Shown here one piece after another: positions 24,932 to 37,723 of a DNA stretch of 64,000 bases (positions are counted from its first letter, which is position 1; each line of letters opens with the position of its first letter). Source of the DNA: Escallonia rubra (taxonomy: Eukaryota > Streptophyta > Magnoliopsida > Escalloniales > Escalloniaceae); contig JAVXUO010003102.1 in NCBI GenBank assembly GCA_033065855.1, positions 1 to 64,000 of the forward strand. The letters are read 5' to 3'. The position numbers and the translations under genes were made by a program. The notes under the pieces are model-generated. The model was not told the origin of the DNA, ran no database searches, and saw only the letters and a list, made by a program, of their open reading frames with translations.

Positions 24932-25793
24932 ACTCTAAATCACTTAAAACACATTACAACACACTTATAGTCACATAATCACACATCTACATCCAGAATC
25001 ACACACACACACACACCAACATGCTACTCACGAACACATGCACTGCCCTCCCCAACACACACAATTACACACTGAAAACTCTTCCTATCTCTCCTCAGTT
25101 TCACATATACACACCCTTATACACAATTCACCATTTGCTACCCACAAAACCCATTCTGACCACTGAAACACTATATACGCACACACACTTGCACACAGCA
25201 AAGCTGCTGCTGTGTTTCCCCCCCTTCCCCTTCGTCCCTTTGCATGCACAGACACATAAACTACACCCTAATGCACCTCACCCCACTCAAACACACACAA
25301 TCACACTGAAAATACACCTACAGTCATCCACCCGAAGTGATCAACCCCCAACACTCACTTATACACACGATGAACAGCACGCGCGCGCACACACACACAC
25401 ACTAGCATAAAAGAGATGGATTACCCTTGAGGAAAATCCCTCAACCTTTCCTTCTTTCTCTGATTTTTAGCTGTCGAAGCCCTCTTTTTTTTTCCTCTTT
25501 GTTTTTCCTCTCTCTGTTTCTCTTCTGTTTTTCTTGCTTTGGCTTGCTTTATATTTTTTTCCTATCTTTTCTTTTCCTTTACCTGATTGTTTTAACTTAG
25601 TCATTAAACTTAAGTAGGAGGTGTCACTAGGTCATAAAATATTTCAAAAAATTTTTACACACTTCCAACCCTAGTCTAGCCTATTTTTCCCAAAATTACA
25701 CAAATAACCCCACACTTTACATATTCACAAAAAAGGTCTCCATAACTTTTAAAAATTATAATTTAACACCCCCAAAACCCTTCTAATGTTACA

Positions 25794-27898
25794 TAGTCCA
25801 AAAATTCCCGAATAGCGAGCCATGTCATCGCTTCACTATTATTTTCGGGCACCCAATTATTATTGTCGTTTATATTTTTTTTATTTCTAATGCACTTGAA
25901 AAAAATGCTAGGTATTCTCTCTCTCTCTCTCTCTCTTACCCACAGTACCCACCTTTGTCGCCTACCTCCCAAAACCCTTATTTAAAAGGATAAACATGAA
26001 CACATTTTCCATCAATTTGTTTTGAATTTGGATATGGCAAGCTCTGTATTGAAGCTATCTACGTCCCTAAAAATGAGTACCATATTTCTAGTCTCCTCAA
26101 ACTTGATTGAGCAGTAAATTATAGTTCATTTTCCTGAGAATTATAGTATAGTCATGAATCGTGTACATTCTTCTTTTCTCTTCATGAGGTATGGATTCTA
26201 GGAAGTATATAGTTTTCAGATGGAGTATTCCAACTTAATGCTTGGTAGGTGGCTACAATTTATGTGTATACCTGGAGGCGTGTTTATTGTACTTGTTCAT
26301 ATGTATGTTATTTTGCATTTATTAAACTAGCACACTATGATGGAGATAATTTTTCTCACATTTGTATGCAAGCGTCATCTACAGTTTCTTTCTTCTAGAC
26401 TTCACAAATGACAGAATTTTCACTAACCTAGTTTCGTACGACACCTTGGCGTACATGAAGTGTCCATGCTTTCATCTATTTTAGCGAATTAAGTTAAAGG
26501 CTTCTTTCATAGACTCATCATTTTTTATCTTTCATTTTTTTGAACTAATGAGAGAAGCAGACTACATAAATAATTAAAATTTGAGGACTGTTAGTCAACA
26601 ATGAAAGTTACCAAATCAAGCCTCTAGTTCATCTGGAGCTATATTTCTTTCTGAAGTAATCCATTTCCAATCTATTTTTGTCAACCTTCATTTTTCTACT
26701 TTGTAACATGTCACGACTAACAAAAAACTTGTTTCATGCATTTTTAGATTGTCTTGATTATCCATTGTTACTGTTAGTTAGTTGCTAAAATAAAGCATAT
26801 GTGAATCTATTGATAGGGTACACATCGCTTCAAAACAAATTACACCACATACCTCTTTCCCTTTTTACATCTCTTTCATGCCATTTTCTAGGATGAATAG
26901 CTCCTAAGATTGTGTATTACCCAGAAGGGACAAGTGAGGATTACTTTTGACATTAACCAATAACAATTCAAAACGCTTCCACTTTTATATTTGAAAATTT
27001 AAAGCAATGTAGAGAGTAATAATGAGCTCTTAGTGGAGAAACTAAGGGAAGTTATTTTGGAGAATGGACACTACTTGGTTGATGCGTTGAATCCTTGAGT
27101 TTTGCTGCTCTTCCAGATATGGTATGTGTTATTTTCATAAAGAAGAAGTTTGATTCAGTTAACGCCCTCGAGCAAAGCTTTTGCAGGATGACTCTATGTA
27201 TGTTGCAATTTTTTATTCCTACTTTTTTGTTTTCACCTTTGGCAAAAATGCGCTTGACATGACTTACTTTGCTGATCGAAATCATTTAGGTTAAAGGAAT
27301 ATTCTATACGGGGTTTCCTAAGGATCCTGTCAAGATTATTGATCCTTTAGTCATTGCAAAGGTTCAGCTCCCTAATCTAGTAAGAAACCTGCTTCATGTC
27401 CACCTTTACGTTTGCTTGACCCCATTCTCAAAAGAAATGAAGAGATCTAAAATAATACATGTATTTTGTGTAGGAGTGGAAAAAATGTTTGCACTCGACC
27501 GATTGCAATGAGATTGAAGTGAGACTGAGTTTGTAGAGTTTTCCCCCTCCTCTTAGATATTTTAGCCGCCTACCTTCCGGTTCCGTTTGATGACTTTGAA
27601 TTTATTATGCATTCGTCCGCTCGGTTGGAAAACCGTAGATGGATTGATTAGGGTTAATTGTCAATGGATTGGCTGATTAGAGTTAATTACCGATCGATGA
27701 TAAACTGATTACATTTAATTGTCAATGGATTGGTTGATTAGAGTTGAAAGTGGATGGATCAAATTGGTGTGAATTGAATTTCAGGAAATATGCTTGGATT
27801 TTAAAATAAAATATATCTTTACTTATGGACTTTTTGTGACGGAATCCGTTGCTAAAAGTCTTCAGTGACAGGAATGAGTGATAGTTAAAGTCATTCAC
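25794..27898. other. CACTA interior, no gene recognised
   Basis: A (CT)n tract lies at 25,917-25,936. Beyond it the DNA is AT-rich. At 27,294-27,380 an exon-like stretch on the plus strand reads GFPKDPVKIIDPLVIAKVQL, which I do not recognise; it might be a captured host exon. At 27,640-27,750 the phrase TTAATTGTCAATGGATTGG recurs. From 27,830 the sequence turns into CACTA sub-terminal motifs (GTGACGGAATCCGTTGCTAAAAG). Confidence 0.4.
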
Positions 27899-28370
27899 AA
27901 GTGCTTTGCCATGCACCAACGAATGGAGACAGCGTAAAAACGTGGAATTCTCTCTCCTCTCTCCTAACCCAAAAAAAATGCCTACCACTCTATTTTTCCT
28001 CTTATATTCTCTCTCACTCATGACTATCTATCATCATGATCCTCTGGCAACACCTTTTTCATGAATACTCAGGTTTCCTTACTTATGTCTTTTATTCCTA
28101 TTCCCATAATAGTAACCTGCTTGGCCACCCAAAATAGATCTTTAGTGTACCTCCGAACAAATCGTCTGGTGACACCTCAAAGCTGCCCTCCACTTTTCTT
28201 TGCCTCTCAATCAACTCATGTTGTTCCCTCCTTTAAGCCTTACCTACTTTCCTTTACTCCCAGTGTACAATCTTCAGTCCATAGAACCGACAATTTAGTT
28301 GGGACCACGAGACTTGTACTTCAACCACTATAATCTACTTTCCTCTTTACATTGTCGAATCCTCCAAAAT

Positions 28371-29171
28371 ATGGCCAACCCTGCCACCCATGATGGCAAC
28401 GCCTGCCTAGATAATTTCCTTGACCTTCACACTGTCCTACTCCCATCTGATGAACAATTGACCCGAAATGAACGCGTCGGAAAGGAATGTATTCTAGTGG
28501 GTAAATTCTTGGATGAATGTACCTTCTCTCAGAACAAAGTTCAACAGCGTGTCTCTAAATGTTGGCTCTTCCAGGAACCTGTGGTCATCCATAAATTGCC
28601 CAATGTTTTCATCTTCCATATTTCAATTGTTGTTGAAGCCTCTCTAGTCCTTGCCAATGGTTCATGGAATCTGTTCGGAGCCCTTCTCATTCTCAAACCA
28701 TGGGCTCCTCGTATGATATATATTACAATTCGCTTCCATGCGGTAGATTTGTGGATGCAAGTTTCCAACATTCCAAGTGATTGCTATCACCTTTACCTTG
28801 CCTGAAGATTGGATATGCTGCTAGAACCTTACTTGAGGTTGATTGGTCCGATGTTCGTGTACAAAAGAAGAACTATTTTCGGCTTAAAATTCGTGTCCTG
28901 ATAGATGATATGTTGTTTTTGGTGGTTCTCGTGACTCTGCTTGATGGAATGGGGAATCATCTACTTCGTAGTACCTATGAAAGGGTTTTCATTGCTTGAT
29001 ATCGGTGCAGAAAAATTGGACATGACAACATCCATTGCCACACATCTTTGATAGAGGTTGCAGAATCGCTTTCCCGAAGAGCCGCCCATCTCCCTGGCCC
29101 AAATCTTTATGAAGTGCGCTTCTTCCAAGGCATTCCAATGTTTGCACACTCGTTACAAGCACTGCTAAACT
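28371..29171 (+). pseudogene. LINE ORF1, N-terminal part (DUF4283 RNA-binding)
   Basis: The start chosen is ATGGCCAACCC at 28,371, the first start followed by a family-like N-terminus. Residues VGKFLDECTFSQNKVQ, CWLFQEPVV, NGSWNLFGALLILKPW and DLWMQVSNIP match the DUF4283 fold found in ORF1 proteins of plant L1 elements, which coat the LINE RNA. A zinc-knuckle-like YRCRKIGHDNIHC follows near 29,000-29,040. The frame is lost after 28,805, and the gene is cut by the hAT insertion at 29,171. The remainder continues at 32,473. Confidence 0.8.
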
Positions 29172-29437
29172 TAGAGATGTCAATGGGCCGAGCTTGAGCG
29201 GGGCCAGCCCAGGCCCATCGGGCCAGAGGAGAAAACAGGCCACACCGAGCTTCAGGCCGTGGAGAACCAGGCCGGGCCCACTGGAGAATATTAGGGCCCA
29301 ATCTAAATCCAAGACCTAGGCCCTAACTTTAGGGCCAGGCTTAAGACAGGCCCGGACCTAAATAAAAAAATATTTCTTTTTAAATTATTTTTATTTATGT
29401 TTTATGTTGCGAAAAAATTTAAATTTAAGATAAATAT

Positions 29438-29454
29438 GTGTGTGTGTGTGTGTG

Positions 29455-29525
<71 letters not shown>
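29438..29525. repeat. (TG)n(TA)n microsatellite
   Basis: About 12 TG units followed by about 30 TA units, inside the 3' part of the hAT element. No MULE end is attached to this TA tract. Confidence 0.95.
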
Positions 29526-29527
<2 letters not shown>

Positions 29528-29689
29528 CTTATAACTAGCCACATTCGCATGTGCATTATTTACTTAAATACACTTAATTTGTTTGAAATTAACCTGCCGT
29601 GAAAATGTAAAATATATTTTGAGAAATAATTTATTCTAAAAACTTGAGAAAAGGAAAAGAAAAGGAAATTACCTAATCATCTCGAAGAT

Positions 29690-31860
29690 CTCCAACGCTC
29701 GAACTATGGCTCCTCCTATCATTAACCGGTTTATCTTGCTCCCAGTATTTTGCATCAAGATAATCCTTCCAACATATACATAACTCGAGTTACTCGGGGT
29801 TAAGACGACTCCTCCTATCATCCAACACCCTCATGCTCGCTGAAAATGCCAACTCTGAAGCAATCGTGGAGGCTTACACCGGTAGTACAAAATTATATAA
29901 AAAATTTCATTTTGTTTACAAAAAGTTAACAAATTTGATCTATTTTTACATTGGTAAAGAAGAATAATGATTAGTATTTGCATGTAAATCAATTTCATTA
30001 AAGAGGAAAAAAATAGACAAACCTGTAGAACTAGAAGTATCTTTTACTGGTGTTTGTTTTGTCACTAGATGTTCAAAGCCCTTAAGATATGACCCATAAT
30101 CTATTTCACTGCTCAACGATATAGATCGCACGTGCATGTCAGCGAAATTTCGATATAGGTTATATAGATCTTCAAATGTCTTTCTCACTTTCTTTGTAAG
30201 ATCGGTTATGGCGTCATCCGCGTAGCACATTTGTCTAGATATTTCTACTATCGAGACATCCACGCCATGTAACTTTAACCTAGGATCCAAACAAGTGGCG
30301 ACAGCAAAAACAACAGGCAATTCCACCCAATATTTATTAAACTTAATGTCTATTTAATCTACTATTTCTTGAAAGGGTTCTATATACCTCCATTTCGTTA
30401 AAATTGTAGCAATTTTTAGAATTTCTACTATAGTGATAGGGGAGGTAGGATAGTACGTACCAGACAATAAATTGGTAGACGTGTAATATACCTCCAAAAA
30501 TTCGAATATGTGTGCAACCATCTGCCATTCTTCGCGACTTGTCAAGCCTTGTAGGGACAAGCTTGGTAGGCAGTGCATATACACTTCTTTGTATACGAAA
30601 ACATGTAAAAGCATATGACATGTGGAGTTCCACCTATGCACGACATCTGTAAATGATCTCCTATGAAAACATGTAAAAGCATATGACATGTGGAGTTCCA
30701 CCTATGCACGACATCTGTAAGTGGTCTCCTATGAGACAAACCATATTGAACATACAAAGCTTTAAATTACTGTATTCTCGGGCTCAAACTACTAATATAC
30801 GATGTCATACCCCTCATTTTGTGAAGAATATCTCCTGCAACAGCTAAACCATCTTGAACAATTAGATTAATTATATGACAAACACATGGAACATGAAATA
30901 AATTTACCATCAAATATAGGTCGAAGGCTCGTGTTTAAGACTTCAACTGCAGCTATATTGTTATAAACATTATCAAAACTGATACTCATAATCTTTTCCT
31001 TTATTTTAAATATGTTGCATGTACATATTATAATATTAACAACGTTAACTGCATCATGCAGATAGGGAAAGAGTTCAAAACCGATGATTCTCTTGTTCAT
31101 AGTCCAATCAAAATCAATCCAATGGGTCGTCACACAAGCATAATTAACTAGAGTAAAAGGAGATTTTCAGACATTAGAAGTAAGGCTAATTCTACCATCA
31201 AATTTATCAAAATAATCAATCAAGTGTGCTTTAGCAACATTACATTGTCTAAGTGCATCAGACCTCGCTGTGTTTCTATGAACCTTTTTATACAAATGTT
31301 GTACGTAAGTGTTCATATATCTAGAGTGCTTAGCATTATCAGCAAAACTAAAAGCTTGCCATCGTGAATAACAAATTCAGTAAGACCGTCTATTTGGTCT
31401 CGCTGATTATAAGTAAATAACTTATCGTCAAAATATAATTGTGTTTGGGTAGAATCGACATGGCCTTGAATAGATGCACGCATCAGGTAATGCCTATTAA
31501 GATGTCCATTAACACTACAACATGAAAATAATTTATCATAATACTTATACATTGAGCTCTTTTTTTTTCCTTTTGGAATTCTGGCAAACTAGTGGCAGGA
31601 TTGCTCGGTCCTTCATCATGATGACCACTCATCGGGATAAAATTCTACCCTAGAGTAGTAGTGTCGTCAACCGAGCTGCGTTCTTGACTAAAACGTTGGG
31701 TATCTTGTGAAGGTGTACACTCAAATTCTGAAATTTTTTGGTTAAACTACCAATTGGCTTGGGAATCCATACCCATTACTGGGAGATCTTGAAAATCTAG
31801 TGCTTGTGGTGGTGCTGGACGTTTGTGGCTACGTGATCTAAGTAATCAAGACATATTTGA
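29690..31860 (-). pseudogene. hAT transposase (RICESLEEPER-like), decayed
   Basis: Minus-strand translation shows, in order, RISLTSN and 'THWIDFDWTMNKRIIGFE' near 31,080-31,140 (the usual TaHWID..W.L.KRIL.F), 'SISFDNVYNNIAAVEVL' near 30,960, 'AVATCLDPRLKLHGVD' near 30,250-30,310, and the C-terminal dimerisation region with ELAFSASMRVLDDRRSRL near 29,800-29,860 followed by WKDYLDAKYWE. This is the standard order of hAT transposases. An N-terminal BED finger is not evident. Several stops and frame changes occur. A 68-bp tandem duplication (30,597-30,664 and 30,665-30,732) repeats part of the frame. Confidence 0.82.
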
Positions 31861-32472
31861 CGCTAAAATTGTTTGACAAGAATGAAAAATAAAACTAGTA
31901 AGAGTAATTAACGGAAAGGAATAAAATACTAAATAATACTTGTAATTGAAAATTGGAGAGGGTTAGTACTTGGTACTAAGAATGGTAGGAAAGCTTGTAG
32001 AATTTCGATAAGAGAGTGAGGAGATTAGTGTGAAAAATGTGAAGAAGATGGGGTGAATTTATAGATTTTCTTCACAAAAGATCAAAATAACCCTGAAAAC
32101 TAGCTGTTATAGTTGTTGGGAAAGGTAAAAGTGCAAAAGTGCATAAAAGAGTTGTTAGAACCTTGTTGGACGAAAATAGCCCACAAACTAGTCGTTATAT
32201 AGTTCTTGGGGGAGTAAAAGTGAAATTTTTTAAAAAATCTGGCCGTTGGAAGGAATATTACCGTTGGAGAGGGAAAAATTGAAAATTTGGGTCGCATTAC
32301 GGCATCATTTTCGGGTCAGGCCATTTTTTAGGGCCAAGCCAGGCCGTGCTTTTTCCACAATTCTTCTGCCTGGCCCTTGGCCCTATGGACCAAGACCGTC
32401 ACTGTTCGTGTTTAGGGCCATGTCAGGCTGGCCCAAGGGTGGCCCGGCCCTTTTGATATCTCTAGCCGAACT

Positions 32473-34200
32473 CTGAATGGAACTGTACGTCCCGCTTGTC
32501 AACCTATGTGGATGTTCATGGTCTACACTTACATCATCTCTACGATGCCTTTTCCCTTGAACCCTATCTGGTTTTGAGTGCCACAATCTCCTTTGAGTCT
32601 GCCAATGGCACTTTTACTTCGAATATCTCAGACATTGACTCTCTACAATATTTCTCCCAGAATAATGAGTCCATAGCTCCAATTGACATTGGCGGTGACA
32701 TGCCAGTAGTTGTGGAACAAGATGATGATGATTTGCATCATAATCTTGAAGTGGTTCCTCATCTCAAAAATCATATTCAAGATCAACTCAACCTGGACAA
32801 TCTTGAAATCATGGAGGACATGAGCATTAACGAGCTCTCCGAAGACTTTAGCCACAAATTTAAGGTGTTCGATGCTACCCTGCCGGATATCATTTCTGTT
32901 CATGATAACTCTAATGACGGTAAACCGCCAAGCCTATCAGACAGTGACAATCCAACGTCCCCACCGCCGGCAGAAGAAGTTCCTATACCCAACCCACCAT
33001 CGCCTCCCACTCGAGTGGCAATCGCTGCCCTAATCCTTCCTCCAGATTTTGTCCCCCCTCACGTGCTTAACCTGGCGTGCATCAATCCCTATCTGGTTTC
33101 CACATCTCCAGCAAATCTTAGCCCAATGATAACCGAACAAGTTGACATGCTCTCCATATCTCTCTCCTAGATTTCATATGATCACAACCCGAATTCTTCT
33201 TATCCTCTGATTGTTTACTCATTTAGCCTAAATATGACATTTAAGATAGGTCAATTCTCCCAAGTCACTCAACCTGCTATGCCGAATCTGGGCAAAGGGC
33301 ACATCACTAATCTGGCCCAAGCCACTAATGACGAGCCTACCTTATTGCACTTGGATATACCCAAATTTCTAGCTGGCTTCTCCCAAATTGGACTCAACCT
33401 CTTGATGGGGTCGAACCTTCCCTTACTTCCCTTAGATCAACCTAACTCATTGTTGGCCACCCCATGCCAATCCAACTACATCCTCTTCATGACCCAAGCC
33501 CTCCTGAGCACCTGAATCATCTGACCCCATCCCTTTATCCCAACTCTAGTATGTTCTATTGACCTTTGCCACTTCTTACAACTGGCCCGTTTAATCCACA
33601 TGAATCCTCTTCTTATGCCATAGAACTTGCTGTCTATGGTCACTTCACTTCACCAATTCTTGAAGGTGCATGCTAGTCAACATGTTTTGTTATCCATTGA
33701 ATTTTCTCCTGATCCCATCCAAGCAAAACTGGCTCAGATCCAAAGAGATCTAGAACTGGCTGTTGAACCCTATGAAGCCTTAGAGAAATCCCTCTATCTA
33801 GAAGTCCTCTAGGCCAAGGACCTTTTCGCCATTGTGCTGCAACTCAATGAAGAGAACCGTTCGCTCTTAACAGTCACCCAGGGCACGTGCTTTACTGTGC
33901 CATCCTTTGATGATGGCTCTGATGAAAATACTAATGATTGTGCTAGAAAACTCAACAGCCCTCACAGCTCGGAAGGCTCTTATTCTAATCCTCACAACGA
34001 CACCCTTAGTCATGATGGTAGGAAAAAGCATCACCTGCAGGACATCCCACTTCCCAGTCACACTAGTCCTACCAAGAAGATCAAATTACAATGGATGATC
34101 CCCCTCATCTGCCCCCCCGGTGCGGTAACGAAACTTACTCTTGCTTACATTCTCCACTGCGATGCTTTACTATACCGTGCAGTGTTTACTTTATCATAGT
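32473..34200 (+). pseudogene. LINE ORF1, C-terminal part
   Basis: Continuation of LINE ORF1 beyond the hAT insertion. It is open from 32,496 to 33,170 with an acidic, Ser/Pro-rich sequence (DSDNPTSPPPAEEVPIPNPP), then several shorter frames to 34,199. Such long low-complexity tails after the zinc knuckle are usual in plant L1 ORF1 proteins. No enzymatic domain is seen. Sequence type and position between hAT and the MULE pair support this reading; it is broken by several stops. Confidence 0.6.
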
Positions 34201-34235
34201 CCATGCCAATCTTTGAAAAACTACACCAAAAAAAT

Positions 34236-34236
<1 letters not shown>

Positions 34237-34288
<52 letters not shown>
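34237..34288. repeat. (TA)n tract at MULE-1 left end
   Basis: About 26 TA units immediately precede the MULE-1 terminus GGAGCTGATCC. It is the target tract of the MULE insertion, so a target duplication cannot be told from the repeat itself. Confidence 0.95.
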
Positions 34289-34290
<2 letters not shown>

Positions 34291-34660
34291 AGCTGATCCG
34301 TTGAGAACGCTAGCAAAATAGTCTATTTTGCAAGCGTGATCTGACCGTCCATCCTGAAAGATGGACGGCCCAGATCTTATCTTTTTCGAAAACTGTTAGT
34401 CATCCGCGACATAGTGTCGCGGACAGCGTTTTTTACCTTTTTGCCCCTCCTCCCCTGTCCGCTACACTGTACGGCGGACGACTTTCAACTCCTGACATAT
34501 GTCAAGAAAAAGACATCTGCTACACAGTGTAGCGGACGTCCTCTAGGCTGACACATGTCAGGACCTGTCTCGTCGCCCGCCATGAAAGTCTTCTGTCAGG
34601 TCTTTATTTCTACACGTGTCAGAGTGTTGGCTATAATGTCCGCTATACAGTATCGCGGAC
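34289..34660 (+). repeat. MULE-1 left terminal inverted repeat with hairpin sites
   Basis: The first ~285 bases mirror the right end. GTCCGC...GCGGAC palindromes lie at 34,403-34,423, 34,457-34,479, 34,515-34,537 and 34,638-34,660. A further inverted repeat (CCGTCCATC..GATGGACGG) is at about 34,348-34,371. Confidence 0.88.
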
Positions 34661-35276
34661 ATTATTGCCCCTATACCCAAAAGTTCCCTAATTCTCAGCT
34701 CTTTCGGCAAAATTTTCTTCTCCTTCAGATTCACTTGCTTCCATTTTCGGCTCCCCTCAAGCGTCGAGTAACACTTGCTTCAAGCTTCACTCAAGCAAGG
34801 TAAGTTTGTGGTACAACACAAGTTTTCTGGGTGGATTGACTGATAAAGTATAATTTTTTTTTGGACAAAAAGTATAGATTTTTTGGTGATGTTCTAGAAA
34901 TTTGTCACTCTATTCATCAACTTGTGATGTTCTAGAAATTCATTTGTTAACTTTAAACAAGTTTATTGTAGTTAATTTTGATTTTATTTAGGTTCGCTAA
35001 CTTCGGCACATGTATCCTATTTAAATTCGAATTTTTTGAGATACGTCAGTTTTATTTTGGCATGATGAATTTGTCTATTTATCTTAGTAATTTTAATTTG
35101 TTATGTTCAATAAATCTATAATTAGCAAAATGGGAGACTTTTGAGATTATGTATATGGTATATTTGTCATCCTAAATTGGTCTATTCGCCAAGATAATTT
35201 TTAGGTAATATTTTCAGTTGAAAATGTCATTTGATTGTTAAGCGTAGTCTATTTCTACATAGGTCTTGTTTCACAA

Positions 35277-37572
35277 TGTCTGATTTCGTGTCGAGCTCCA
35301 ACACCCCCGTAGATGCTAGTGATCCGTAGCTAGGATGAACCTTTCAAACATTGGAAGAAGCTGGAGAATGTTTCCGAGCGTATTCATTGAGGGTTGGTTT
35401 TGGCATTAGAATAAAGACTACAAGAACAAGCAACGTAACGAAAAAGATATGCTCTCGCTTATAAGAGTGTCATAGGGGAAGAAACCCAATGCAAAATGAG
35501 ACACGCGTAGGCAACGATGACAGTGATGACGAAATAGGATATTCGCGTAGAAGACGGGAATGCTTTGCGCGCACGAATTGTCAGGTCAAGATGTTCGTAA
35601 GCTATAAACCCAAGCAAGATCATTGGCTTATTACCAGCCTGGAACTGGCACACAATCACCCGTTAGTAACCCCTTCTAAGGTGAGTCAGATGCATCAACA
35701 CAAGAAGATGGGTGAGGTCGCGAGGAGCCTGATTCAGACAATGAGCGATGCGCGGCTAGGACCTACCGACATGATTAATGTTCTTGCTGAACAGGCTGGG
35801 AGAATTCAAAATTTAAACTTTAACACGACAAACGTTCGTAACGCGGTCCGAACCCATAGACGAGCCGCGTATGACCTCAATGATGTTCAATCCACAATGA
35901 ACCTATTGAAACGGATGCAGATGGAGGACCCGCAGTTTACCTTCGATTATAAACTTGACGACGAGCATCGAGTTAGCACAATTTTTTGGGTCGACGGTCG
36001 TTCGAGGCTTGCTTATAAGCATTTTAGAGATGTCGTGACTTTCAACACCGCATACCGTACCAACAAGTACTCGATGCCGTTCACCCCTTTCACGGGGGTC
36101 AATCATCATTATCACTCCATCATGTTCGGGTTCGCCTTGTTAAGGGACGAGAGCGAGAGTTCTTTTGAATGGTTGTTTAGGGCGTGGCTGGAAGCCATGA
36201 ACAACAAAGCACCGAAAGTTATCATCACCGATCAAGATTTGGCAATGAAGAAGGCTATTGCCACCGTCTTCCCTGATACTCGACACAACTTGTTCACTTG
36301 GCACATAAGCAACAAATACCCTGAACGCTTGCATCACGTGTATGCAAAGTTTCCAGACTTTAAACAGGATCGTGACAAGTGCGTTAACAAGTTGTTAACG
36401 ATTGAGGAATTTGAGGAGAGGTGGAAAAAGCTTGTTGAGGATTACTCATTGCAAAACAACGAGTGGCTCCAGCACTTGTACGAGCTCAAAGAGCAATGGA
36501 TTGGCGTTTACACGAGGAGGCATTTTTCTGCGGGCATGAAAACGACGGGCAGGAGTGAATCTATGAATGCCACGTTCGATAGTTACGTGGGTACAGCTAC
36601 TAATTTGAAGAGTTTCGTCACATCCGCACAAAAAGCGGTTGCGTCGTTATCCATGAAAGAAAGGGCTGCAGACTTTGCAACCACGTACAAACAAAGGAGA
36701 ATGTTGCTTGAGACCCCGCTGGAGCTGAACGGTGCCAAAGTTTATACGAAAGAGATCTTCATGCTATACCAAGTAGAGCTGTGAAAATCGGGACGATACT
36801 GTATAAACAAGGTGGTAGAAAATTCTATGCGTGAGTACAAGGTTTATTCACTCGTGAATGACCTCGTCCCTGAGATGGTGTGCAGAATGTATACGGTGAG
36901 CCACGACACATTGACGGACTCGGTGACATGACATATGTTTGCAAGAAGTTTGAGTTCCATGGCATCCTATGTAGACACATTCTGCGGTTTTTCACCCAGA
37001 AGAATATCAGGACAATCCCCGATAAATACGTCTTACCACGGTGGACGAAAGGTGCAAACAGGTTGCACGGTACCATTGCCTTTCCGGAGCACCCGTATAC
37101 TGACTTTGAAGAATCAGAGACGTTGCTGTATAATCATCTGGTGACGATGTTCACCCATTTGTCCGTAAAGGGTGCTGCTACAATGGTCGGATATAAACAT
37201 CTACTCGAGGTAGCTCAGCAGCAAGAGCCCATCGTCGATCAATTGGAAGCAGATTCAGTCACAAATGCGGTTGACACCGAGCCTACGACAGGATCAGAAG
37301 ATGACAAGCCGGGGGAGGAAGATGAAAATGATATCCGGCCTTTGGATCCAATTATATAGCAAACGAAAGGCCGCAAGAGATCTACGCGGATGAAAAGCTC
37401 TATTAAAACGGCAACTCAACCTAAAAAGCTGAGAAGGTGTGCATTGTGCAACAAAATGACCGACAACGACAAGCGAAACCATTACAAGGCACTGGGGATA
37501 AGTCCAGGGGGTTTGCAAGACGAGGAAGAAGATGACGCCGAAGATGAGGACGAACAAGCTGCAGTGGAATAA
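35277..37572 (+). pseudogene. MULE-1 FAR1-like transposase, decayed
   Basis: Start ATGTCTGATTTCG at 35,277 lines up with the intact MULE-2 protein. Segments in order: FAR1 zinc-finger DNA-binding domain (ECFARTNCQVKMFVSYKP then LELAHNHPL, about 35,540-35,660); MULE/DDE core (VVTFNTAYRTNKYSMPFT near 36,030, with the first catalytic Asp replaced by Asn; VIITDQDLAMKKA near 36,220; GRSESMNATFD near 36,550); SWIM zinc finger (CKKFEFHGILCRHIL near 36,940); a basic/acidic tail with zinc-knuckle-like CALCNKMTDNDKRNH (37,438-37,482). Stops occur near 35,327, 36,782 and 37,357, and the frame shifts between 36,784 and 36,880. Function when whole: cut-and-paste transposition in the nucleus. A host FAR1/FHY3 gene is excluded by the flanking element. 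Confidence 0.88.
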
Positions 37573-37723
37573 TTTTTGTACAAGCCATCAAGTCTGTTTG
37601 ACATTTGTAATAATTTTTTATAATTTGTTTTTAATAATTTTTCGACCGAATACTGGATTTTTTTTTCCTGATGGACCTATGAGAGCCATCAAATCTAAGT
37701 TTAAGTTTTTTTTTATTAGCCCC

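Larger units (their letters stand above)
12960..25793 (-). mobile_element. candidate LTR-like fossil, split by the Tat element
   Basis: The plus-strand left end TGTAACGATCC and right end CTAATGTTACA are short inverted termini of LTR type. If real, it reads on the minus strand, where a TATA-like AATATAAAG lies near 25,550 followed by a purine-rich leader. The body carries TACCAAAACACCCC blocks at 14,180-14,250. The stretch 14,290-14,400 is related to the repeat unit in MULE-2's inverted repeats near 53,200-53,310. No coding domains are present and no target duplication was found, so it could be a solo LTR or just part of the CACTA interior. AC-rich sequence occupies 24,940-25,410. Confidence 0.3.
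29172..32464 (-). mobile_element. hAT superfamily DNA transposon
   Basis: Ends are TAGAGATGTCAATGGGCC at the left and the complement of TAGAGATATCAAAAGGGCC at the right, a form common to plant hAT elements. Flanking 8-mers GCTAAACT (29,164-29,171) and GCCGAACT (32,465-32,472) match at 6 of 8 bases, fitting an aged 8-bp target duplication. Length 3,293 bp. GGGCC-rich sequence near both ends extends the inverted repeats imperfectly. It carries a decayed transposase on the minus strand and has inserted in LINE ORF1. Confidence 0.85.

Noticed and set aside
25021-25410. Thr/His/Leu-rich 129-codon frame
   Set aside because: Produced by AC-rich low-complexity DNA; no domain or conserved pattern.
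35489-36784. Host FAR1/FHY3 transcription factor gene
   Set aside because: It sits between matched inverted ends in (TA)n with a related transposase in the neighbouring element, so it is a MULE transposase, and it is interrupted.
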